33,427 nt of DNA from Aureococcus anophagefferens (lineage: Eukaryota > Sar > Pelagophyceae > Pelagomonadales > Pelagomonadaceae). Of the stretch, positions 26,266 to 33,427 are shown piece after piece; position 1 is the stretch's first letter; each line of letters opens with the position of its first letter. Location of the stretch: assembly GCF_000186865.1 (NCBI RefSeq), contig NW_008705599.1, forward strand, positions 235,139 to 268,565, written 5' to 3'. The notes under the pieces were generated by a model. That model worked only from the letters and a program-made list of their open reading frames with translations, was not told where the DNA came from and searched no databases. The position numbers were made by a program, and so were the translations under genes.

Positions 26266-28926
26266 TTACGACCCCTGCTCCTCGCGCTCCTCGATTTCGA
26301 GCTCCTCGAGCGCGCTGCGCATGGCCGCGTAATATCGGTCGTCGACGCCGCCGTTCGCAGCCTTGAACTTGTCCAGCGTCTCCAAAAGCGCGGCCGCGCC
26401 GGTGAGCTGCTTCGGAGGCGGCGGCGGCGGCTCCGCGGCCGGCTCGTCGGCCGGAGGCAGCGGCTCCGCGCCGGGCTCGTAGAGGAGCATGGCCGGAGGC
26501 ATGGGCTTGCCATCGTCGATGGCGCAAAAGACGGGGCCGCTCGCTCTGCGGACAGCCTTCGGGATGTCCCAGAGTTCGACCCAGTTCGCGATAGGCCCTT
26601 CTGCGAATCGTATTCCTCGGGCCGGCCACCACGCGTAGATGTGATCCTCTTCTCTCGGGCCGCCGTAGATGCGATCGTGGACTTTCGCGCGCGCCTCGTC
26701 TTCGTCTGAGTAGCGCCGCTCCGGAAGCACGACGATCATGCCACCGCAGCGGGCAGCCCCGGCGATGCCTCCGATGCATGGATTCAGGCGGGGCCCGGCG
26801 GCCCAGATATCGCCACGGATGTCGTAGACGAGGACGATAGTCTTATCCCACCCGAGGAAATTGCCATCCTCATCCTCGTCCTCATCACCCGTGTCCCAGT
26901 AACCGCCGAGGAGGTAGAACTTGCCGTCGAAGATCACACCGTGCTGATGGGAGCCGCCGAAGGGAGCTTGCTGTCCCCGCTTCCACGTCTTGCCATCGTA
27001 GATGCATAACCGATTGCTTCTTTCGTTGTCCTCGTACCGGCCGCCGAAGACGAAGAGCTTGCCGTCGTGGACCACGCTCGCCATGCCGTAGCGTTCGCCG
27101 CCCGGCATGTTCTCGATCTTCGTCCAGGTATCGCTGTCGGCGTCGTACGCTGTCGCCTGGTCGACTGGTATGACGCAACCATCATAATCAGGCGTGGAAC
27201 CAGCTCCACCGCAAACAATCAGGCGTCCGTCTTTCAAGACGCCACAGGCCATGTCCCCGAGTCCGCCGTAGATTGGAAGCGGCGCGAGCTCACGCCACGC
27301 GTCGCGACCCGGGTGGTAGGCCCAGACCTCCGCGACTTCGTCGGCTCGCGTGTCCAGCGGGCGTTCGTAGGGATGTAGGCTCTGCCACTTCCGGCTCTGC
27401 CCGCCGATGACGACCAGTTCCTCGCCAAGCCACGCGAAGCCCGAGGACGTCGTGCGATCGCCGGGCATCGTCGCGCATCTTCGAGCGGCGCCCTCCGAGA
27501 GCAGCCAGGTTTCCGAGCCGTCCATACGTCCCGCGTAGCCGCCAGAGATGAGCAGCCCCGCGTCCGGCGCGGCGCCCTGCACGCGCGTGCATCGACGGCC
27601 GCGGAGGATGCCCGGCATCACGACGTCCACGGCGACCGGCGCGCGCGCGTCGTCGACGGCGGCCGCGCGAGCCTTTGCGAACGCCGGCGAGCGGACGCGC
27701 GCGCGCAGAGCCTTGCACGACAACGACGCGCGGCGCAAGTCAGCCGCCGGCAGGCGCGCGAGCACGGCGCATTGCACGTCTTGGGGTAGCAACGCGAAAG
27801 CGAAGCTCTGCTTCGGAGGATCCACCTCGGGCGCGTCCTCGTCGCCGTGGACGCACGTCAGCTGCGTGTCCACATGGTAGTTGTAGACGCCCTTGCGCCC
27901 AAAGTCGACGAGCACGCGCTTCGCCGCGTTCTGCATCTCCGGCTGCATGCAGGGGCCGACGACGACGCCGCGGTCGCCGACGCGGACCTCGTTGTAGGCG
28001 ACCTTGGCGACGACGCGCGTGCCCTTGGCGAAGTGGGGCGCGCCGGCGACGAGGGGCGCGTGCTTGAGGCGGGCCAGGGCCACGTCTCTGGGCAGCGCGC
28101 CATATCCCTTGACGGCCAGCGTGCCCGCGCAGCGCCCCACACCGATGACGACGCCGATGACCTTCTTGTCCAGGCCCGGCAGAATAACCTTGTCGCCGCG
28201 CACAAAGTTCGTGCCCTCCACCAGCGGCGCGAGCCGGAGGTGCGCGTCGGAGCGGAAGTTGTACGCGGCCTTGTTCTCGAAGTCCACGAGCACCCGGAGG
28301 TCCGGGCGCGACATCGCGGGGTCGCAGCAGGGCCCGACGACGACGCCCCGGTCGCCGACGGTCACGGTCTCGTAGTCCACTAACGCGAGGACGACGTCGC
28401 CCTTGAAGATCGGGGGCGCGCCGGGGACGACCACCACCGACGCAGGCCGGGCGCGACCCGCGCTAATCTCGGCATCGACGCCGTTGGGGAAGCGCACGAG
28501 CAACGCGTCCTGCAGGGACCGGCCCCGGCCGACGACGACGCCACGGTCGCCGACGTTGATCTGGCCAGGGCGCGCGGCATTCGCTAGGACGCCATCTCCC
28601 AAGACGTAGCCGCCTAAAATGGGCACGCGCCGCGCCTGCTGGCCCTTCGTGTAGACGTAGGTGCCCTTGCCGTCGTCGAACTTGATGCGGCAGCGCTTGT
28701 ACGGCAAGTCCTCGCCGGGCTCGACGACGACGCCGCGGTCGCCGACCATGACGCCCTTCCACGCGGTCGCGGCAACGACGAGATCGCCGACGGTCAGATC
28801 GTACTGTAGGGGCATCTGGCCCGCGGCCCGCGGCGCCGCCGCTCCGCGGAGGTCCGATTCGGGGCTAACCTCACTAAATTTACCGGCACCTAGCTGTAGA
28901 CCGTCGCTTCTGATAGAAGACGCCAT
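26266..28926 (-). CDS. F-box/Kelch protein with N-terminal VGDRGVVV repeats (886 aa)
   Basis: Single exon. Residues 40-355 hold about five units of 55-70 residues, each with a small beta-strand pattern and the signature VGDRGVVV (at 61-68, 125-132, 190-197 and 316-323, with a diverged unit near 253-262). They resemble SH3-like or KOW-like barrels. An F-box follows at about 377-410 (FALLPQDVQCAVLARLPAAD, LRRASLSCKALR), the part that would bind SKP1 in an SCF ubiquitin ligase. Residues from about 440 to 800 are Kelch units, for example YGMASVVHDGKLFVFGGRYE, GVIFDGKFYLLGGYWD and LVVIGGQSRKWQSLHPYERP, a likely beta-propeller for substrate binding. The tail is proline-rich then helical and acidic. 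Start ATG at 28926; M38 is an alternative. The gene converges on the kinesin gene with 144 bp between stops. Confidence 0.8.
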   Translation of the reverse strand: MASSIRSDGLQLGAGKFSEVSPESDLRGAAAPRAAGQMPLQYDLTVGDLVVAATAWKGVMVGDRGVVVEPGEDLPYKRCRIKFDDGKGTYVYTKGQQARRVPILGGYVLGDGVLANAARPGQINVGDRGVVVGRGRSLQDALLVRFPNGVDAEISAGRARPASVVVVPGAPPIFKGDVVLALVDYETVTVGDRGVVVGPCCDPAMSRPDLRVLVDFENKAAYNFRSDAHLRLAPLVEGTNFVRGDKVILPGLDKKVIGVVIGVGRCAGTLAVKGYGALPRDVALARLKHAPLVAGAPHFAKGTRVVAKVAYNEVRVGDRGVVVGPCMQPEMQNAAKRVLVDFGRKGVYNYHVDTQLTCVHGDEDAPEVDPPKQSFAFALLPQDVQCAVLARLPAADLRRASLSCKALRARVRSPAFAKARAAAVDDARAPVAVDVVMPGILRGRRCTRVQGAAPDAGLLISGGYAGRMDGSETWLLSEGAARRCATMPGDRTTSSGFAWLGEELVVIGGQSRKWQSLHPYERPLDTRADEVAEVWAYHPGRDAWRELAPLPIYGGLGDMACGVLKDGRLIVCGGAGSTPDYDGCVIPVDQATAYDADSDTWTKIENMPGGERYGMASVVHDGKLFVFGGRYEDNERSNRLCIYDGKTWKRGQQAPFGGSHQHGVIFDGKFYLLGGYWDTGDEDEDEDGNFLGWDKTIVLVYDIRGDIWAAGPRLNPCIGGIAGAARCGGMIVVLPERRYSDEDEARAKVHDRIYGGPREEDHIYAWWPARGIRFAEGPIANWVELWDIPKAVRRASGPVFCAIDDGKPMPPAMLLYEPGAEPLPPADEPAAEPPPPPPKQLTGAAALLETLDKFKAANGGVDDRYYAAMRSALEELEIEEREEQGS

Positions 28927-29396
28927 TGCGACAACGTCCTGCGCCGCGTCGTCAGCGCGCTAGGTGACTCGAGTCGTTGGGCCCGCGTCGGCCTGCGGCG
29001 GCCCTCCTCGTCGAGGAGAGACCAGGGCTTAGAGGCAGGTCTGCACACAGCGAGTAGACTTCTTTTGCCGGCCGAGGGCGCGAGGCCCGGTCCCGGAGAC
29101 ACCTCTATCCACCAGACGTGCCCGCACAGTGAAGCGGGCGTAGTGTGAGTGTGATCTGCGGCGGACTGAATACACAATTGGAGGGAGGAATTGCGTTAGC
29201 TCGTGCGGCGCGCGCTGCGTTGGCTCGCAGCGCGCGTCGCGTTGCCTCGGCGGCGGAGGTTCAGGAAGGATGAGGGCGTAGGAGGTGGTCGTAGGAGGAA
29301 GTTCTGCTCGTGGGATGAGGGCGTAGGAGGTGGTCGTAGGGCGTAGGATGAGGTCGTAGGAGGAAGTTGTGCATCGACGTCGCCGTCGATCGCGAT
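28927..29396. other. Intergenic region with a G-rich repeat
   Basis: This is the upstream region of the F-box/Kelch gene and the downstream region of the membrane protein gene, both on the minus strand. It contains a G-rich short tandem array (29268-29372, listed separately) and a run of GCGCGC-rich direct repeats at about 29197-29240. No ORF with coding character is seen. Confidence 0.5.
29268..29372. repeat. G-rich imperfect tandem repeat
   Basis: About three units built from GGATGAGGGCGTAGGAGG and TGGTCGTAGGAGGAAGTT, starting near 29268, 29312 and 29341 with variable truncation. The plus strand is G-rich with many GG runs. The array lies just 3' of the membrane protein gene's stop. Confidence 0.75.
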
Positions 29397-30929
29397 TTAC
29401 AGTTCGGCGGCCTGCGTGATCTTCTGGAGCGCCTGCGGCTGGTCGCCGGCGGGCGTCTCGGCCACCATCTGATCCGCCGGGGGCAGGTTCTGCTCGTCGG
29501 TGAACATGGTGGAGATGTCCCAGGAATCCTTCCTCTCAGTGGCCTTCCTCTCGCGCTGCTTGAAGTAAACCCCGCCCATGACCAACAGGAGCACGACGAC
29601 GATGGCGACGATGATGCCGGCCATGGCGCCGGAGTCGAGGCCGTCGTCCGACGACTTCTTCTTGGACGACGAGCCCGAGTCGGGGGCGTCCGTGACGGGC
29701 GGCGCGGCGGTCGTCGTGACGGGCGTGGGCGCGGCCGTCGTCGTCGTCGTCGTCGGCGCGGCCGTCGGCTTGGCCGACGGCGCGGCCGTCGGCGCGTAGA
29801 CCCAGTACGGCTCCGGGTCCGAGACGATGGAGACCACCGTGAAGTCGTCGCCGAGGTCGAGCCCGAAGTAGTCCGCCCAGTAGAGGATGCGCTCGAGCAT
29901 GACGCCGTCGGCGATGGCGATGGCGACGTCCTCGACCATGGCGTCGAGGCAGTCGTCGTTCGAGTTGTGGCCCGCCATCGCGCACGTGTCCATGAGGATG
30001 ACGGCCTCGATGGACGCGGTGTCGTCGCCCGCGGCCTGGAGGAGCTGGCGGCGGCGCGCCTCCCCGAACGTCGCCGTGAGGTCGGCGACGGCCTCGGGCC
30101 CGGTGAGGAAGGGGATGACGTCGTTGATCGCGTAGGCGAAGGCCGAGAAGCCCGCCTCGGAGATGAGGGCCTCGCCGTTGAGGCCGTCGACGAGGAAGGA
30201 CAGGTACATCCACGCGGTCTGCGACGCGTCGAACGCCGTCGGCTGGCCGAAGTTCGACGCCGTCGGCGGCTCCGTCGGCGGCATGACGATGCCGTCGACG
30301 GCGAGGAAGCGCTCGACGCAGGGGCCCGTGCACGTCGTGATCATCTGGAGGTCGTCGGGCAGGAACTGGATGCCGATCTCGCCGTCGTCGGAGCCGCCGC
30401 CGAAGTCGACGGCGTAGAGGCCGTTCGGGAGGCAGAAGTTGATGACCTCCTCGGAGCCCGTCTCGACGGTGCCCGTGAGGATCTGCTCGCCCTGGCGCAC
30501 GCCGACGTACTTGTAGAGCGTGTACGTCGCGCCCTCCCAGCCGTCGCCGCCGTAGTCGTAGAGCGCGAGGTAGTAGCGGTACTCGCCCTCGACGTCGCAG
30601 GGCGTGAACGTCGGCGACGACGTCGGCTTCGCCGTCGGCTCGGCGTCAGCGAAGTCGTACGAGAAGACCCAGTCGCGCTTGTTCTCGAGCTGGCGCCGGA
30701 GCGTGTCCTCCATCTTCAGGAGCGAGCTCGCGTCCTCGGCGACGCCCGCCCAGGCGTCGGCGTCCGCGTCCGCGCCCGTGCCGGGCACGCCCTTGAAGAC
30801 GCGGGCGTTGACGTCGCCCGCGCCCGTGCCGGGGATGCCTTTGTAGACGACGTCGCCGCCGCCGGCGACGCGCTCGAGCGCCGTGGCGCCGAACGCCAGC
30901 GCCAGGATGGCGCACATCACTTGCCTCAT
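29397..30929 (-). CDS. Type I membrane protein with mucin-like stalk (510 aa)
   Basis: An N-terminal signal peptide (MRQVMCAILALAFGATALER) is followed by a duplicated peptide VYKGIPGTGA / VFKGVPGTGA (residues 28-55). A linker TAKPTSSPTFTP precedes a domain with YYLALYDYGGDGWEGATYTL, the DYGGDGW motif common in stramenopile secreted and surface proteins. A second extracellular region follows with paired cysteines. A Thr/Pro/Ala-rich stalk (TAAPTTTTTTAAPTPVTTTA) would be heavily O-glycosylated. A single membrane span lies at about 434-456 (GAMAGIIVAIVVVLLLVMGG), then a 54-residue cytosolic tail starting KQRERKATERK. The likely location is the plasma membrane or an endomembrane. Function unknown. 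Confidence 0.78.
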   Translation of the reverse strand: MRQVMCAILALAFGATALERVAGGGDVVYKGIPGTGAGDVNARVFKGVPGTGADADADAWAGVAEDASSLLKMEDTLRRQLENKRDWVFSYDFADAEPTAKPTSSPTFTPCDVEGEYRYYLALYDYGGDGWEGATYTLYKYVGVRQGEQILTGTVETGSEEVINFCLPNGLYAVDFGGGSDDGEIGIQFLPDDLQMITTCTGPCVERFLAVDGIVMPPTEPPTASNFGQPTAFDASQTAWMYLSFLVDGLNGEALISEAGFSAFAYAINDVIPFLTGPEAVADLTATFGEARRRQLLQAAGDDTASIEAVILMDTCAMAGHNSNDDCLDAMVEDVAIAIADGVMLERILYWADYFGLDLGDDFTVVSIVSDPEPYWVYAPTAAPSAKPTAAPTTTTTTAAPTPVTTTAAPPVTDAPDSGSSSKKKSSDDGLDSGAMAGIIVAIVVVLLLVMGGVYFKQRERKATERKDSWDISTMFTDEQNLPPADQMVAETPAGDQPQALQKITQAAEL

Positions 30930-31643
30930 CGTGGCCTAAACGAGGGGGAAGGGTCGGGTGAAAGAGGGGGTCCCGGGTCGAGGAGGGGGGGAGTAAGGGG
31001 TTGAGCAGGCGGGGGGGTGAACGATTGACGGCGAGGCGGATCCTCCGACAGGTTATTTGTCGCGAATTTTTTTTTTCTCGACAAATTTGGGTCGGCCCTG
31101 GCCCAGTAACACCATCGAAGCCGTCGTCGCGCTCTACGCGACCCCCCCTCGCGCGAAGATACATAACACACCTCGTAGGAGCTCCGCCCAAAAATTTCAG
31201 TCGACAAACGAGCGAGAGAGAGAGAGAGATGATCAACGTCTACAAGTACATTGAATTAAAAGCCGATGAAATCCACACCACCTACCCCGTGCCGCACGCC
31301 GAGACCGTACCGAGCCCCGTGCCGCGTGCCAGGCCGCGTGCCCGGAGCGCGTTTACCGGTCCGGAACCCCCGTGCCCGCCGTCCCCGGCCCCCGTCCCGG
31401 GGCCGCGGCGTCGTGCGGGGGCCCGTCCGAGGCGTCCGAGGCCTCGGGCCGCCGCACATCCACCCCTGTCGTTCGAGTCTAGGCGCCCCATATGTCGGTT
31501 TAATCGAACTTAAGAAGGTGCACGAGACCGTGCGACGCGTCAGTCGCTCTCCAGGGATCCAAGAAAAAATTCCGAGTCGCGCCGAGGCATCTGCCGAGGC
31601 GTCGCGGCACCAGATCCCCAAACAACAACAACCCCCCTTTACA
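30930..31643. other. Intergenic region with simple repeats
   Basis: Upstream of the membrane protein gene and downstream of the AAA+ gene. It has a G-rich stretch just 5' of the ATG (30940-31020), a T-run (about 31070-31078), a GA microsatellite at 31214-31229, and a stretch of short repeats built from CCGTGCCGCGTGCC (about 31290-31350). No coding sequence is recognised. Confidence 0.5.
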
Positions 31644-33427
31644 TCACCACAACCCCAGCACCCTTCTCAGCACCGCCTTGACCCCCTCCATCATCCAGAG
31701 GACGCTCTCGGACATGCCCGCGACCGCGACGCGGGCGTCGCCGCTGAAGACCGCCTCCGGCAGGTGCTCCACGTCCCACGTCACGTCGACGACGACCCGC
31801 TCGTAGGGCGTGTTCGGGTTCACGCGCCGCTCCGCCGTCCGCAGCAGCAGGGACGACGTGTAGACGTGGGTCGTCGCCGCGGTCTCGTGGAACGCGGACC
31901 ACGGGGCCTCGTCGACGCGGACGCGCGACTTTTCGAGGAGCGCGCGCGCCGCGGCCTCGAGTTCGGGCTCGAGGACCGCGTGCCGGAAGTGGGTGATGCC
32001 GTGGGCGCGCCAGTCCGCGGGCCCGCGGCGCACGAACGCGGCGACGTCCGCGACGACGCGGCCGTCGTAGGAGAACGCGCCCGTCCACTCGCGCTTCGCG
32101 GCCGGCGCGTCCGCGCCTGTGCCGAATTCAAATCTTCAACGCGTATGCGACGGTTTCGACGCAAGCTTCGAAAACTCGACGAGAGACATCGATTCGTCCA
32201 AAAATCAGCCGAATCGCTCGAGAGGTTGAAAGTTTGGTCGGGACCACCCAGACCAGCGGATGAATTCGGCACAGAACCGCGCGGAGCTCGGCGAAGGCGA
32301 AGCGCAGCGCGTCGTGGACGGCGCGGGCGACGTCGTGGCGCAGGTAGAGCGCGATGGCCGCGTCGAGCTCCGCGCCGTCCAGGGGCGGCAGCGCGAGCGA
32401 GGCGACGTCGCGCGCCCACCACGCGGGCGGCGCGCCGCGCCACATGCGCGCGCCCTGGGCCTCGACGACGGCCGCGGCGTCCTCGACGCCCATGCCCTCC
32501 TCGAGGAGGAAGTCGCCCGCGTCCGGGCCGCCGTAGAGGTCCGACGTGAGCACGACGACCGCCTTCGCGGCGTCGACGGCGTCGGCCCCGGACCGGAGCA
32601 CGGGCTGCGTCAGGGGCTCCAGGAGCCGCAGGGCGCCAAGGGGCAACCGGTTCACGTCCTCGAAGACGAGCACGGCGCGGTCGCACGCGCGCACCGCGCG
32701 CACGGCCGCCGCGAGCGCGCGGAGCGCCTCGGCCTTGCCTGTGTGGAAATCAAATCTTCAACCCGACTTCAACGCGCGCGTATGCGACCGTTTCGACGCA
32801 AGCTCTTCGGCTGTGCTTCGAGAACTCGACGAGAGCAATCGATTCGTCCCAAAATCAGCCGAATCGACGTCGAATTGACCGAGCCAGAGAATTTCAAAGT
32901 TTGGTCGCGAGCCGAACTGCTCCGTCGGCGAGATGGCGCGCGTCTCGGTGAGGTGCGTGTGCCCTTTGCCGACCCAGAACTGCTTGAACTGGACGAAGGC
33001 GGCCTCGAGGCTCGCGGCGCCGCCCGTCGTGTCGTTGGCGCTCGTCTCGATGAAGACGCTGGCGTAGACCTTGGACACCGACGCGAACGCGGAGCCGTCG
33101 ACCGTGGTCGTCTTCGCGTGCGACCCCTCGACGAAGGTCGCCCTCTCCGCCAAATCGAACGCCAGCTTGCCGCCCGCCGACGAGTAGCGGTGGATGGAGA
33201 CGACGGGGATCTTGAAGCCGACGCGGCTCGCCGCGCTCTCGCCCGGGTCGTGGAAGAGCAGGATGAACGGGCGGACCGCGGACTTGTACATGGTCATCGT
33301 CCAGTTCTCGCAGGCGACGTTCTTGATCTTGACGCTCACGACGAAGGTGTGCTTGCCGCCCTGGGCCGTCGACGCCGAGAGCACGCCCCGGACCGCCGCG
33401 TCGACGTCCGCCAAGGACGGGCCCGGA
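31644..33427 (-). CDS. Clp/torsin-like AAA+ ATPase, 5' end outside the window
   Basis: Proposed exons: from the window edge to 32913, 32738-32283, and 32116-31644. The middle exon has a Walker B-like strand AVLVFEDVNRLPLGALRLLE and a sensor 1-like VVVLTSDLYGG, as in the Clp/torsin group of AAA+ proteins. It starts with GKAEALRAL, which looks like the end of a Walker A loop (GK-x-E). The last exon is a C-terminal helical and beta region ending RRVLGLW. The join between the last two exons is supported by frame and a partial duplication (AELR-ADAPAAK). The join to the upstream part is less sure: a GC donor at 32912 gives SPTEQF-GKAEAL in frame, but no duplication is seen, and the upstream part (HTFVVSVKIKNVACENWTMT and following) has no recognised domain. 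The two parts could belong to different genes. Confidence 0.55.
32117..32274 (-). mobile_element. Introner element 5 (family 2) in the AAA+ gene
   Basis: A 158-bp element with perfect 14-bp terminal inverted repeats CTGTGCCGAATTCA (32117-32130 and 32261-32274). Flanking 8-mers in gene orientation are GCGCGGTT upstream and GCGCGGAC downstream (6 of 8). The intron is 32117-32282 with donor GC. An alternative GT donor at 32277 would also keep the frame and add one residue. The core is at 32195-32213, in the gene's direction. Confidence 0.85.
32739..32912 (-). mobile_element. Introner element 6 (family 2), one end truncated
   Basis: The acceptor end is intact (TTTGATTTCCACACAG in gene orientation, next to GCAAGGCC), and internal sequence closely follows element 5, including the core at 32845-32863 with one mismatch. 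At the donor side similarity stops after the motif TTTGGTCG, near 32905. The remaining 30 or so bp of the element end and the expected copy of GCAAGGCC are absent. The right boundary given is the best in-frame GC donor, not an element end. Confidence 0.7.

Noticed and set aside
32117..32274. GAATTCGGCAC at the element 5 ends resembles a common cDNA-library adapter
   Set aside because: It forms a perfect inverted pair at the expected element boundaries, beside a partial target duplication, and the interior matches two other elements; contamination would not do this.
1..33427. CRISPR arrays, tRNA or rRNA genes, bacterial operons or phage genes
   Set aside because: No regularly spaced repeats, cloverleaf-type sequences, rRNA segments or phage proteins were seen on either strand.

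Overview
This is nuclear DNA of a eukaryotic microalga. It is very GC-rich and compact. Genes lie on both strands, some convergent pairs are only about 35 bp apart, and coding regions are interrupted by short introns. The gene set includes a TTI1-like HEAT protein, kinesin-14, bS16, ornithine carbamoyltransferase, an F-box/Kelch protein, ankyrin-MYND, a stramenopile-type type I membrane protein and a FAAL-PKS-NRPS hybrid. Together with the intron type, this points to a pelagophyte such as Aureococcus anophagefferens or a close relative. The species is inferred; no database search was possible.

Layout. 1-2235: no supportable gene; a 31-bp tandem repeat and an inverted repeat. 2236-4949: a small basic protein (+), a methyltransferase-like protein (-) and an ankyrin protein (-), with copies of a short 3'-end repeat between the first two. 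4950-5984: upstream DNA and gene debris. 5985-9932: TTI1-like gene (+). 10112-12177: a plastid-targeted-looking protein (+), bS16 (-) and a basic low-complexity protein (+). 12221-12317: a 97-bp foldback. 12344-15754: MFS transporter (-), ornithine carbamoyltransferase (-), ankyrin-MYND protein (+). 15790-23525: FAAL-ACP-KS-ACP-condensation megasynthase in four exons (-). 23846-26121: kinesin-14 (+). 26266-28926: F-box/Kelch protein with N-terminal VGDRGVVV repeats (-). 29397-30929: type I membrane protein (-). 31644-33427: 3' part of a Clp/torsin-like AAA+ gene (-), cut by the window edge.

The main discovery signal is a set of introner-type mobile elements acting as introns. Six related elements (158-194 bp) sit at 9431-9611, 16337-16528, 22181-22372, 22679-22872, 32117-32274 and 32739 to about 32912. 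They share a 19-nt core and have terminal inverted repeats whose outer end is CTG/CAG, so the element supplies a 3' splice site CAG in either orientation. Five of the six are flanked by 8-bp target duplications, matching at 6 to 8 of 8 positions, that begin with GT or GC. The upstream copy becomes the 5' splice site. Removing the introns restores reading frame exactly: the megasynthase becomes one 2377-residue ORF. Several donors must be GC rather than GT. Two further introns (MFS, kinesin) carry the same kind of 8-bp duplication but little or no element similarity. A third (TTI1 intron 1) keeps only a 15-nt fragment of the element. The window thus seems to show successive stages of intron creation and decay.
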